DNA of 64,000 bases, from NCBI GenBank assembly GCA_049607205.1, contig JBMYWH010000002.1, forward strand, positions 1 through 64,000. The letters run 5' to 3'. The stretch comes from JBELHR01 sp049607205. GTDB taxonomy: Bacteria; Bacteroidota; Bacteroidia; Flavobacteriales; Flavobacteriaceae. The position numbers were made by a program, and so were the translations under genes. This document shows positions 6,070 through 14,217 of this stretch, in pieces (within the stretch, counting starts at the first letter, position 1; the number at the start of each line of letters is the position of its first letter). The notes beneath the pieces were generated by a model. The model was given only the letters and a program-made list of their open reading frames with translations. It did no database searches and had not been told where the DNA came from.

Positions 6070-7299
6070 TTAGGTGTTTTGGTCCGATTTGGGGTCGGGG
6101 AGTTTGAGGTTGTGGGAGAGTAGGAGGTTGGCTCTGGGGTCTTGTTGTTGGAGGAGTCTGCGGACGCTTTGGTCCAGGGGGCTTTTGATCGAGAGTAGGT
6201 CTCGGCGGGTGACGTGGGTATAGATCATGGTGGTTTCTGGACGAGAATGGCCTAAGAGTTCTTGGATATAGCGTAGGTTGATACCGTTTTCTAAAAGGTG
6301 GGTGGCGTAGGAGTGGCGAAGGGTGTGGGGGCTGACGTTTTTTGAGATACGGGCTCTTTTACAGTTTCTTTTGATGAAGGCGCGAATGCTTGAGGCGCTA
6401 TAGCGTTTTCCGGGGCGTCCTTCGGCAAAGAAGATTTGAGGGCGGAAGGTGCTGAAGTAGTTTTGGAACAAAGGGAGGAAACTTTCGGCGAGCATGACTT
6501 GGCGGTCCTTGTTTCCTTTGGCGCTGCGAATAAGTACTTGTCGTCGGTCGATGTCTAGATCTTGGAGTTTGAGGTTGAGTAGTTCGGAAACTCTTAAGCC
6601 TGAGGCGTAGATCAGGGCGGTGATGGCGCGGTGTTTTAGGTTTTGGGTACAGCGGATCAGGTCAATAACCTCTTCTGGAGAGAGTACTGTGGGGAGTTTT
6701 GATTCTTTTTTTGGGGAGATCAGGTGGATTTCTTGGATAGGGCAGTTGGGGAAGCGTTTGATGAAATGCTTCATGGCCGAGATGAATTGTCGGTGGGTGG
6801 AGGTGGCTACTTGTTTGGGAAGTAGTTGGGTTTCGATGTGGGTTTGTAGATTGTGTTGAGTGAGTTGATTGAGTTCAGTATTGGGATGGTCTAGGAGGAA
6901 ATTTGCTACAAATGTGCAATAGACATGGCGTGTTGATTTAGAATATCTTCTGGATAAGAGATAGGTGTTAAAGGTCTTGATGTTTTGTTTGTGTAAGGGG
7001 CTTAAGCGTTGAAAAACATTGAGGTTTGGGTGTTTGGTGCTAAGTTTTGTTTTGGTTTTTGACTCGGGGAGTTCGATACGCCATTTGAGTGAGGCGTGCA
7101 TGTTGAGTTGCTCCCTGATTTTTTCAATGTGATATGAACTGTCTGGAACATGCCAACACCTGTAGGTGGAGCTGTATCGTCTTCCGGGGATTTTTTTGAC
7201 TTGGTAATTCAGGGTGTGAAGAGGTATGAAGTCAATCTTCAACCTGGAGCTATTGTTTATATAAATTCGTTCGATATAGACTAGAGACTTGTAAGCCAT
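6070..7299 (-). CDS. Tyrosine recombinase, candidate integron integrase
   Basis: The product has 409 residues and a complete catalytic set: R236 (ASGLRVSELL), K261/K264 (KGNKDR), H325 and R328 (PHTLRHS), H351 (LLGHS) and Y360 (TTMIYTH). The segment STHRQ (168-171 region), the LPxVLSPEEV linker (202-211) and TMIYTHV followed by SPLD (357-376) resemble IntI. The roughly 45-residue region carrying the IntI-specific insertion between the beta-hairpin Lys and the HxxR box is missing, so in length this part looks like XerC/D. Residues 1-90 form an extra N-terminal domain with a WHVP motif near 49-52. The gene reads toward the attI-like site, the same direction as the cassettes, unlike class 1 intI. 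It could instead be a solitary Xer-like recombinase. Confidence 0.8.
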   Translation of the reverse strand: MAYKSLVYIERIYINNSSRLKIDFIPLHTLNYQVKKIPGRRYSSTYRCWHVPDSSYHIEKIREQLNMHASLKWRIELPESKTKTKLSTKHPNLNVFQRLSPLHKQNIKTFNTYLLSRRYSKSTRHVYCTFVANFLLDHPNTELNQLTQHNLQTHIETQLLPKQVATSTHRQFISAMKHFIKRFPNCPIQEIHLISPKKESKLPTVLSPEEVIDLIRCTQNLKHRAITALIYASGLRVSELLNLKLQDLDIDRRQVLIRSAKGNKDRQVMLAESFLPLFQNYFSTFRPQIFFAEGRPGKRYSASSIRAFIKRNCKRARISKNVSPHTLRHSYATHLLENGINLRYIQELLGHSRPETTMIYTHVTRRDLLSIKSPLDQSVRRLLQQQDPRANLLLSHNLKLPDPKSDQNT

Positions 7300-7398
7300 G
7301 AGTGTGTGTTTATTGGAGAACGGAGGAATTTGTGATTTTGGTGAAGTGGTCAGGGGAATTAATTGCTTAAATTTAGGGGATGTTTAATTTGAGATGAT

Positions 7399-7581
7399 AT
7401 GTGGGAAGAATTTTTTGATTGTCCTTTTTGTGGGGCTGGGATTTCGGCTTTGTTGGATCCTTCGGTAGCTAGGCAGCGTTATATAGAGGATTGTGAGGTT
7501 TGTTGTAGGCCGATGATTTTAGAGCTGAGTTTTGAGGATGGGCTGTTGACTGGGTTTCAGGTGACGGCGGTGGAACAGTAA
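7399..7581 (+). CDS. CPXCG-motif cysteine-rich protein
   Basis: The product is 60 residues with CPFCG at residues 8-12 and CEVCC near 32-36, giving a CxxC...CxxC pair that probably binds zinc. The short family of CPXCG proteins (about 60 residues) has this layout and is found in many bacteria without known function. The start is ATG at 7399, 99 bp from the divergent recombinase gene. The reading frame is clean, but little else can be said. The following 169 bp to the next gene contain no other ORF of note. Confidence 0.75.
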   Translation: MWEEFFDCPFCGAGISALLDPSVARQRYIEDCEVCCRPMILELSFEDGLLTGFQVTAVEQ

Positions 7582-7750
7582 AAGGATGTTTGAGTGCTTG
7601 AGTTGTTTGAAGCTAAACTAGGTGGTGAGGGTGATGGCAGTGGTGCAGTAGGAGAGTTTGTATAGAAGTGCTGTGGGGTGGCTTGAGTATGTGGAGAGAA
7701 TTGTGTAGTTTCGTGTGCATAAATTTTTTACCCCTTTATTTGACTAGATT

Positions 7751-8335
7751 ATGGATGAGTTTTTATTGTATGTGCAGATTGGATTGAATCATGTGCTGGA
7801 TTTAAATGGTTATGACCACATATTGTTTTTGGTGGCTTTGTTGGCGGTTTTTGGCTTCAAGGATTTGAAGCAGGTGCTGTATTTGGTGACCTTTTTTACC
7901 TTGGGTCATACGATTACTTTGGCCTTAAGTGCTTATGGGGTGATTTCGGTGAATATTGGCTTGGTGGAATGGTTGATTCCATTGACGATTTTGATCACTT
8001 GTGTGACGAATATCTTTAAGGCGAGTACGCCGGTAAGGAGTCATCATTGGAATGTGAATTTGATTTATGCCTTGATTTTTGGATTGGTGCATGGTTTGGG
8101 TTTTTCGAACTATTTTAGAATGATCATCGGGAAATCTGAGTCTAAATTATTACCTTTATTAGAGTTTGCGCTTGGGATCGAATTAGCTCAGGTAATTATA
8201 GTAGTGATTTTCCTAGGTCTTTATGCAGTTTTTTCAGGGGTGTTCAACATCAAGAGAAGGGATTGGATTTTAGTTGTTTCCTCTATAGTGATTGGATTTG
8301 TGATTCCTATGCTGATAGAGCGCTGGCCTTTTTAA
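7751..8335 (+). CDS. HupE/UreJ-like membrane protein
   Basis: The product has 194 residues and six or so hydrophobic segments. The signature region near residues 12-27 contains GLNHVLDLNGYDHILF, with the His and Asp-x-x-His pattern typical of HupE/UreJ proteins, a family linked to nickel or cobalt uptake next to hydrogenases and ureases. A second His (TLGHT near residue 57) and another in the loop near residue 97-98 (SHHW) may line the same site. No hydrogenase, urease or nickel enzyme gene is nearby, so the metal is uncertain. It precedes a dCMP deaminase gene by 9 bp and may be co-transcribed with it. Confidence 0.82.
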   Translation: MDEFLLYVQIGLNHVLDLNGYDHILFLVALLAVFGFKDLKQVLYLVTFFTLGHTITLALSAYGVISVNIGLVEWLIPLTILITCVTNIFKASTPVRSHHWNVNLIYALIFGLVHGLGFSNYFRMIIGKSESKLLPLLEFALGIELAQVIIVVIFLGLYAVFSGVFNIKRRDWILVVSSIVIGFVIPMLIERWPF

Positions 8336-8344
8336 AAAAAGAGA

Positions 8345-8770
8345 ATGAATAAAGAATTGAAATACCACAGGGCTTATATGCGTATGGCTTTAGAGTGGGC
8401 TAAGTTATCTCACTGTTCGCGTAAGCAAGTAGGGGCCTTGATTGTGAAGGATCGCATGATTATTTCTGATGGATATAATGGGACTCCAACGGGCTTTGAG
8501 AATACTTGTGAGGATGAGCATGGGCAGACCAAGTGGTATGTGTTGCACGCTGAGGCCAATGCGATTTTGAAAGTGGCAGGCTCGACCCAGAGTGCACGAG
8601 GAGCGACGCTTTATATTACCATGTCGCCATGTAAGGAATGTTCTAAATTGATTTATCAATCTGGAATTACCAAGGTGGTGTATTTGGATGCCTATAAGGA
8701 TCAGACTGGTTTGGACTTTTTAGACAAAGCAGGTGTGGAGCTTTTGCATTTGAGTGACTTGGGGGCTTAG
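8345..8770 (+). CDS. dCMP deaminase family protein
   Basis: The 141-residue cytosolic protein carries the zinc-dependent deaminase signature HAE (H68, E70) and PCKEC (C96, C99), which bind zinc and activate water. The domain covers most of the protein, and its length fits single-domain dCMP or ComE-type deaminases, which convert dCMP to dUMP for thymidylate synthesis. The NGTPTGF segment near residues 45-51 is typical of the dCMP subgroup rather than tRNA adenosine deaminase. It follows the HupE-like gene by 9 bp and precedes a C-terminal processing protease gene by 36 bp, all in one direction. Confidence 0.88.
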   Translation: MNKELKYHRAYMRMALEWAKLSHCSRKQVGALIVKDRMIISDGYNGTPTGFENTCEDEHGQTKWYVLHAEANAILKVAGSTQSARGATLYITMSPCKECSKLIYQSGITKVVYLDAYKDQTGLDFLDKAGVELLHLSDLGA

Positions 8771-8806
8771 GGTAAGTTTTTTGGCCTTGGGCCGACTAAA
8801 AAAAAT

Positions 8807-10378
8807 ATGATGAACAACAATAGAACACCTATATACATTTCTATCGCCGTGGTGGTGGGGATTGTGCTTGGGAGTTTTCTGGATTTCCCTGCGGGGACGG
8901 TTTTTCCAGACGGCTCTAAGGAGGCGAAAATCGACCGTTTGATCAGCTATATTGAAGATTCCTATGTGGATCAGGTCAATGTAGATGAGTTACTTGATGG
9001 GGCGATCAAAGAGATCTTGGGGGAATTGGATCCTCATTCTGTGTATATTCCTAGGGACAGGATTGGGGCGGTTCGTGAGAATATGCAAGGAAATTTTGTG
9101 GGTATTGGAGTTCAATTTTCGGTAAGAAAAGACACGATTGTAGTGTCTCGTCCTATTGAAGGAGGGCCTAGTTTTGCAGCAGGGATTCGTTCGGGAGATC
9201 GGATTTTGATGGCGGATAGTGATACCTTGTATGGTAAGGGACTCTCTAGTGGAGATATTGTGAAGCGTTTGAAGGGAGAGCCTGATTCTCCGGTGGCTTT
9301 GCAGGTGTATCGCAAGGCTACTAATGAGCAGTTGGAGTTTGATATCAGGCGCGGGTCTATTCCGATTCGTTCGGTGCCTGTGTATTTTATGTTGACTCCG
9401 GATGTGGGCTATTTGAAATTAGAGCGTTTTTCTAGGACTTCTTATAATGAATTTAAAGGGGCACTTGACTTTTTGCAAAGTAGAGGGATGCAGACCTTGG
9501 TTTTTGACCTTCGGGGAAATCCGGGAGGTTATATTGATATGGCGACTCGTATTACCGATGAGTTTTTGCCGGATAATAAGTTGATTGTTTATACAAAAGA
9601 TAATAAGGGGACGATTGAGAATGATTATGCGACCAAGTATGGAGACTTTGAGAAGCAGTCGGTGTATGTGCTGATTGATGAAGGGTCTGCTTCGGCTTCG
9701 GAGATTGTTTCAGGAGCCTTGCAAGACAATGATCGAGGCGTGATTCTGGGGCGTCGAAGTTTCGGAAAGGGCTTGGTACAACAGGAATTGGATTTAGGTG
9801 ATGGTTCGGCAGTGCGCTTGACGATTGCGAGATATTATACGCCTTCGGGGCGTTCGATTCAGAAACCTTATACAGAATATGAGGATGATTATATGTCGCG
9901 CTATCGTTCGGGAGAATTGTTCACTAGAGATAGTATACATGTGGTGGATTCTTTGAAGTTTACCACCCCTGGAGGTAAGGTGGTCTATGGAGGTGGAGGG
10001 ATCATTCCCGATGTTTTTGTGGGGATGGATACTTTGAGAAATAAAGAGTTTAATGCCTTTTTTAGACGCAATGTTCATGAGAAGATTTTTGAGTATGTGG
10101 ATGCTAATCGCTTTAATTTAGAGCGTTGGGATCTGGATGAATATATGCTAATGTATACGGTACCGGAATCTGTGATTGAGGATTATTTGGTGTCAAATGA
10201 TGTGGATGATTTATCTGCAGAGCAGGTGGAGATGTTAGAGGACTATCTGAAATCTTTGGTGGGTCAACAGCTTTTCGGAGATGAAGGTTATTACCGCATG
10301 GAGGCTCGAAGTGATTTGATGATTCAAAAAGTTTTGCAGCTGGAAAGTGAGGCTGGAAAAGATGTACTACCTTTGTAG
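8807..10378 (+). CDS. S41 family C-terminal processing protease
   Basis: The product has 523 residues. An N-terminal hydrophobic segment (10-26) anchors or exports it. A PDZ domain spans roughly 90-175, and the S41 catalytic domain roughly 190-360. The catalytic Ser lies in GSASASE (probably S296) and the Lys in FGKG (K321), the Ser-Lys dyad of CtpA/Prc proteases. The C-terminal region of about 160 residues has no motif I recognise. These periplasmic proteases cleave C-termini of envelope proteins. The family usually lies beside various genes; here the neighbour is lpxH, 15 bp downstream, probably in one transcript. Confidence 0.92.
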   Translation: MMNNNRTPIYISIAVVVGIVLGSFLDFPAGTVFPDGSKEAKIDRLISYIEDSYVDQVNVDELLDGAIKEILGELDPHSVYIPRDRIGAVRENMQGNFVGIGVQFSVRKDTIVVSRPIEGGPSFAAGIRSGDRILMADSDTLYGKGLSSGDIVKRLKGEPDSPVALQVYRKATNEQLEFDIRRGSIPIRSVPVYFMLTPDVGYLKLERFSRTSYNEFKGALDFLQSRGMQTLVFDLRGNPGGYIDMATRITDEFLPDNKLIVYTKDNKGTIENDYATKYGDFEKQSVYVLIDEGSASASEIVSGALQDNDRGVILGRRSFGKGLVQQELDLGDGSAVRLTIARYYTPSGRSIQKPYTEYEDDYMSRYRSGELFTRDSIHVVDSLKFTTPGGKVVYGGGGIIPDVFVGMDTLRNKEFNAFFRRNVHEKIFEYVDANRFNLERWDLDEYMLMYTVPESVIEDYLVSNDVDDLSAEQVEMLEDYLKSLVGQQLFGDEGYYRMEARSDLMIQKVLQLESEAGKDVLPL

Positions 10379-10393
10379 CAGATTCACTGATTT

Positions 10394-11158
10394 ATGAAAA
10401 TTTATTTTGCTTCTGATCAACATTTAGGCGCTCCTACGATGCAGGAGAGCTTGGTGCGTGAAAAGAGATTTGTCAAGTGGCTTACTTCCATAGAGGAAGA
10501 TGCAACAGCCCTATTTTTACTAGGAGATTTATTTGATTTTTGGTTTGAGTATCAAACGGTGGTGCCTAAGGGGTTTTCGAGAACTTTAGGGAAACTCAGT
10601 GAGTTTTCTGATCGCGGTATTCCGGTATATTTCTTTGTGGGGAATCACGATTTGTGGATGGCTAAATACTTAGAAGAGGAATGTGGAGTGAAAGTGTTTC
10701 ATAAACCTGAGGTCTTTGACTTCGGTGGGAAGAAGTTTTTTATAGGCCACGGAGATGGTTTGGGGCCCGGAGATAAGGGTTATAAGCGTATGAAGCGTGT
10801 GTTTACCAATAAGGTTTGTCAATGGGCGTTTAGATGGTTTCATCCGGATTTAGGAGTGAAATTAGCCCAGTATTTATCGGTGAAGAATCGATTGATCTCG
10901 GGAGAGGAAGATGTGGTTTTCCTGGGGGCGGATCAGGAATGGTTGGTGCTTTATGCTAAGAGAAAATTAGAAGCTGAGCACTATGATTATTTTATGTTTG
11001 GGCACAGACATTTGCCTATGGTTGTAGATCTGGGTCAGGATTCTACTTATATTAATACGGGGGATTGGATTTCCTATTTTTCTTATGCGGTCTTCGATGG
11101 AGATAAGATGCAGCTGAGGTATGACGACGAGCGAGTGCCAGATTTCATAGAGGCTTAA
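10394..11158 (+). CDS. lpxH: UDP-2,3-diacylglucosamine diphosphatase
   Basis: The 254-residue metallophosphoesterase makes lipid X from UDP-2,3-diacylglucosamine in lipid A synthesis, at the inner face of the cytoplasmic membrane. The motifs are in order: SDQHLG (D8, H10), LGDLFDFW near 42-49, GNHD near 83-86, GHGD near 118-121 and FGHRH near 201-205, which provide the two-metal site. The length matches LpxH. It starts 15 bp after the S41 protease gene and is followed by a clear rho-independent terminator at 11184-11213, so it ends the transcription unit. Confidence 0.92.
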   Translation: MKIYFASDQHLGAPTMQESLVREKRFVKWLTSIEEDATALFLLGDLFDFWFEYQTVVPKGFSRTLGKLSEFSDRGIPVYFFVGNHDLWMAKYLEEECGVKVFHKPEVFDFGGKKFFIGHGDGLGPGDKGYKRMKRVFTNKVCQWAFRWFHPDLGVKLAQYLSVKNRLISGEEDVVFLGADQEWLVLYAKRKLEAEHYDYFMFGHRHLPMVVDLGQDSTYINTGDWISYFSYAVFDGDKMQLRYDDERVPDFIEA

Positions 11159-11183
11159 AAGAGAGTTTGAAATAAATAAAAAA

Positions 11184-11213
11184 CCCACCGCAAGAGCGAT
11201 GGGCTTTTTTTTT
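11184..11213 (+). terminator. Rho-independent terminator after lpxH
   Basis: CCCA-C-CGC (11184-11191), loop AAGA, GCG-A-TGGG (11196-11203) with one mismatch, followed by C and a run of nine T. Confidence 0.85.
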
Positions 11214-11231
11214 GGCGTTTAGTGTAATGGA

Positions 11232-13874
11232 TTAAAAACTATATCTAAATGCTAAATTGAAGTTCGCACCTAGCTGTCCCATTTGTTGTACCTCGGAAGA
11301 GTATACAAAACGCGATCCAGCTTGGGCGGTATTCGTTGAGGTCAAGGTCACATCTTGATAGACGTCAAAGATGTTTCCTGCCATAAAGCTCAGAGTCATT
11401 TGATCGGTGAACTTATAAGTGATATTGGTGTCGGTGGTGATTTTTGCCGCTAGCGGCTGATCTGTACCTCCACTTTGAGGAGCGGTAATGGTTACCTGTC
11501 CCCAACGGGTATTAATCAATCCGAAGTTCCACTTTCTCATGTCATATCCTAGGTTTAAGATATACTTAGATTGCGGTCTTGAATTAGTGATCAATCCCTG
11601 TTCTTGACGGTCAAAGATATTGTATCCTTCTTGCTCCATGATTGGAGGAGTGTCTGTGGAATCAAAAGTGGTCTCGTTCAAGTTTAGGGCAAGTCCTGCA
11701 TTAAAGCGACCTGCTCCCCATTCTATGTTTTTGTAATTAAGTACGATGTCTCCACCAGTGGTTGTCGTGTTACCGGCGTTGATAAAGAACTGAACCGCAG
11801 TTACCCCGTACTGATCAAGGATTTGTTCCACTTGATTGGTTGGGTTTCCAGGGCTTCCGTTGATATATCCAATCTGAGAAGAAAACAAGACTCTATTGTC
11901 AATTTTGATCTGATAGAAATCGGCAGAAGCGGTGAATTTGTTATTGAATTTATAGGTTAGACCAGCAGAGATGTTTTTAGAGGTCTCATGCGTTAAGCTT
12001 GGGACTCCAAGGGCTTGAATTGCTGGGTTGTCATTGGCTAAAGTACCTTGCAGAAGAGGTTCTGAAGATCCAGCTACAATAATGTATTGCGAGTTGGTTA
12101 AATAGCGCTGGTGTAGGGTTGGGGCTCTAAATCCTGTAGAATAAGAAGCTCTAATTGCTCCTTTTCCGTTTAGTGAATAACGTCCCATTACTTTATAAGA
12201 GAAATTATCTCCTGCATCTGAATAGTCTTCATAACGACCGGCAACTCCTAAAAGAAGGTTTTCGGTCAAGTCAAAGTCCAATCCTGCATATACTCCGAAG
12301 TTATTTCTTGAAGCATCAACGACTTCTTCTGGTTTAATCCCAGCAAAAGAATCTGATCCTGCTCCATAATAAGAAAGGGGATCTCCTTCCATGGCTTCAA
12401 AGGTTTCTACCTTGTATTCCAATCCTGCGGAAAGGGAAATAACTTCATTGAACTCTTTTCCAATATCGAAGTTGGTTACGTAGTTGTATAAGGCATATCC
12501 TCCTGGAGCAAAGCTTCTAGGAGAAGTTCCGTGGTCTGCTAAATAGTCACGGTTGACCGAGTTGTTTACGAAGTAGTTTACATCATTTCTACCGAATGTG
12601 AAGGATAGGTCAGCTTTCCAGGCATCTCCCATAACCCAATTTGTTCCCACGGTGTTGAAATAATCGTTGATACGGGTTTCAAAAGTAGGTTGGTATCCAT
12701 AAAAATCTTCAGGTTTGGTAATAAATCCGGCATCGGCTACATCTCTTCTCCAGTAAGGGGCTCTGTAATAAGCATAAGATTGTCCATATCTAGTAGTATA
12801 ACCATTGAAGGAATAGAATTCAGCTGTTTCACTTAGTGGATAAGAAAACGTCAAGAATAAATCTCCTTTTTGTAGGTTAGGAAGTCCTACATGCATTCCT
12901 AAATCAGGATTGTTCTCGGCCCACTCAATTTCGTTAGGACGTGCATCCGAAGGAAGGTCTGCTGTACCAGGTGTTCCTGCACGGTTGGTCTCACGTTGAG
13001 ACATGTATCCCAGGGTTAGGTTTAGGTGCCCTCCATTTCCAACAGCTAAAGAAGTATTGAAATCTGTAGCAAAATTAAATCCATCACCTTCTGAGGTTAC
13101 TCCACTTCTTACATTAAATGTAGAGAAGGCATAGTCTTTTTTAAGAACCATATTAATTACCCCAGCAATGGCATCTGATCCATATTGAGCTGAAGCCCCA
13201 TCTCTAAGAATTTCGACACGCTCAATAGCAGCCGTTGGAATGGCTTTTAAATCTACTCCAACTTCTCCTTTTCCAGGAGTTCTGTTTAGGTAGACTTGTG
13301 CCGATTGGTTTTTGCGTTTTCCGTTGATAAGCACTAAGGTTCTCGAAGGCCCTAGACCTCTTAAATCGGCCGGGTCATAATGCGCTGTTGCATCGGAGAT
13401 GGCTTGATTTTGAGAGTTAAAGGAAGGAACAGTGAAGGTCAGCATACGCTGTATGTCTTGTTTACCTGAACGGGTTAATTCCTCTGTAGAGAAGTTGTCA
13501 ATAGGAACGGCTGAGTTTAGTATCGTTCTTGACTTAGCGCGGTTTCCTGTCAGTACGATTTCATCTAATCCTACAGATTCCTCCTTCATGGTGATTGTTA
13601 CATATTCTGTTCCTGTTAGAATAAATTCGGTTGGAACGAAACCCATAGAAGAAGCAATCAAAGTTGTGTTTAGTTTTTCGATGGTCAATTCAAATAGACC
13701 ATCATCATCCGTGGTAGTTCCGTTGGAGCTGCCTTTTTGGATGACCGTGGCATAGGGAATGGAGTTTCCATTCTGATCTACGACTTTTCCTTTGATGTTT
13801 TGGGCACTTAGTGTGTAGCCACCCAGAAACAGCATTAAAATTAGGACGGATTGTCCTAGTTGTTTGGTTTTCAT
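11232..13874 (-). CDS. TonB-dependent receptor with CarboxypepD_reg-like domain
   Basis: The product is about 880 residues if it starts at the ATG at 13874. An upstream in-frame ATG at 13904 would add ten residues in front of a good signal peptide (MKTKQL... ending TLSAQ), so the later start is preferred. After the signal comes a carboxypeptidase-regulatory-like beta-sandwich (about 20-100) of the type KGKVVDQNGNSIPYATV, then a plug domain (about 120-245) with the LRGLGPSRTLVLINGKR segment, then the 22-strand barrel ending in aromatic FRYSF. No SusD partner gene is adjacent, so it is not a full SusCD pair. The substrate is unknown; iron chelates, vitamins or glycans are all possible. Confidence 0.9.
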   Translation of the reverse strand: MKTKQLGQSVLILMLFLGGYTLSAQNIKGKVVDQNGNSIPYATVIQKGSSNGTTTDDDGLFELTIEKLNTTLIASSMGFVPTEFILTGTEYVTITMKEESVGLDEIVLTGNRAKSRTILNSAVPIDNFSTEELTRSGKQDIQRMLTFTVPSFNSQNQAISDATAHYDPADLRGLGPSRTLVLINGKRKNQSAQVYLNRTPGKGEVGVDLKAIPTAAIERVEILRDGASAQYGSDAIAGVINMVLKKDYAFSTFNVRSGVTSEGDGFNFATDFNTSLAVGNGGHLNLTLGYMSQRETNRAGTPGTADLPSDARPNEIEWAENNPDLGMHVGLPNLQKGDLFLTFSYPLSETAEFYSFNGYTTRYGQSYAYYRAPYWRRDVADAGFITKPEDFYGYQPTFETRINDYFNTVGTNWVMGDAWKADLSFTFGRNDVNYFVNNSVNRDYLADHGTSPRSFAPGGYALYNYVTNFDIGKEFNEVISLSAGLEYKVETFEAMEGDPLSYYGAGSDSFAGIKPEEVVDASRNNFGVYAGLDFDLTENLLLGVAGRYEDYSDAGDNFSYKVMGRYSLNGKGAIRASYSTGFRAPTLHQRYLTNSQYIIVAGSSEPLLQGTLANDNPAIQALGVPSLTHETSKNISAGLTYKFNNKFTASADFYQIKIDNRVLFSSQIGYINGSPGNPTNQVEQILDQYGVTAVQFFINAGNTTTTGGDIVLNYKNIEWGAGRFNAGLALNLNETTFDSTDTPPIMEQEGYNIFDRQEQGLITNSRPQSKYILNLGYDMRKWNFGLINTRWGQVTITAPQSGGTDQPLAAKITTDTNITYKFTDQMTLSFMAGNIFDVYQDVTLTSTNTAQAGSRFVYSSEVQQMGQLGANFNLAFRYSF

Positions 13875-14217
13875 ATTTAAACAATTTTTGGTGTAAGAAC
13901 TCAATATAGTTAAAATTATGTTAAAATAAATTCTTGATATGTTGAGATTCAGTGCTTTGTTTGTTTCTTGTGAAGATCTGTGGGCTGAAACCCTTAGAAT
14001 TGACGCGAGATTACTAGATTTACAGTTCTCGCCAAGGAAGATTTCGGTATTTTCAAAAACACCTATAAGTAGGTAGAGGATTTTTGAATATGTTGGGCTC
14101 TGATTAACAAATTCTTAATGAAAGTGCTTTAACTCCATTTTAACAAGGAGATTGCTTGATTATTGTAAATTTGTTAATATTGAACGGAAGATTTTAGTTT
14201 AAAAAATATAGAATTAT
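13875..14217. promoter_or_regulatory. Divergent intergenic region between TonB receptor and moxR operon
   Basis: No gene here. A nested dyad lies at 14052-14088: outer arms TTCAAAAA and TTTTTGAA around inner ACCTATAAGTAGGT (14061-14074). A second dyad GCGAGA...TCTCGC occurs near 14001-14028. A TAAATTTG match to the flavobacterial -7 element sits at 14166-14173, 44 bp before moxR, but no TTG is properly spaced upstream. Both flanking genes could be controlled from here. Confidence 0.5.

Noticed and set aside
7582..7750. Possible small RNA or riboswitch between the CPXCG and HupE-like genes
   Set aside because: G-rich but without a convincing fold or terminator; I see nothing I can name.
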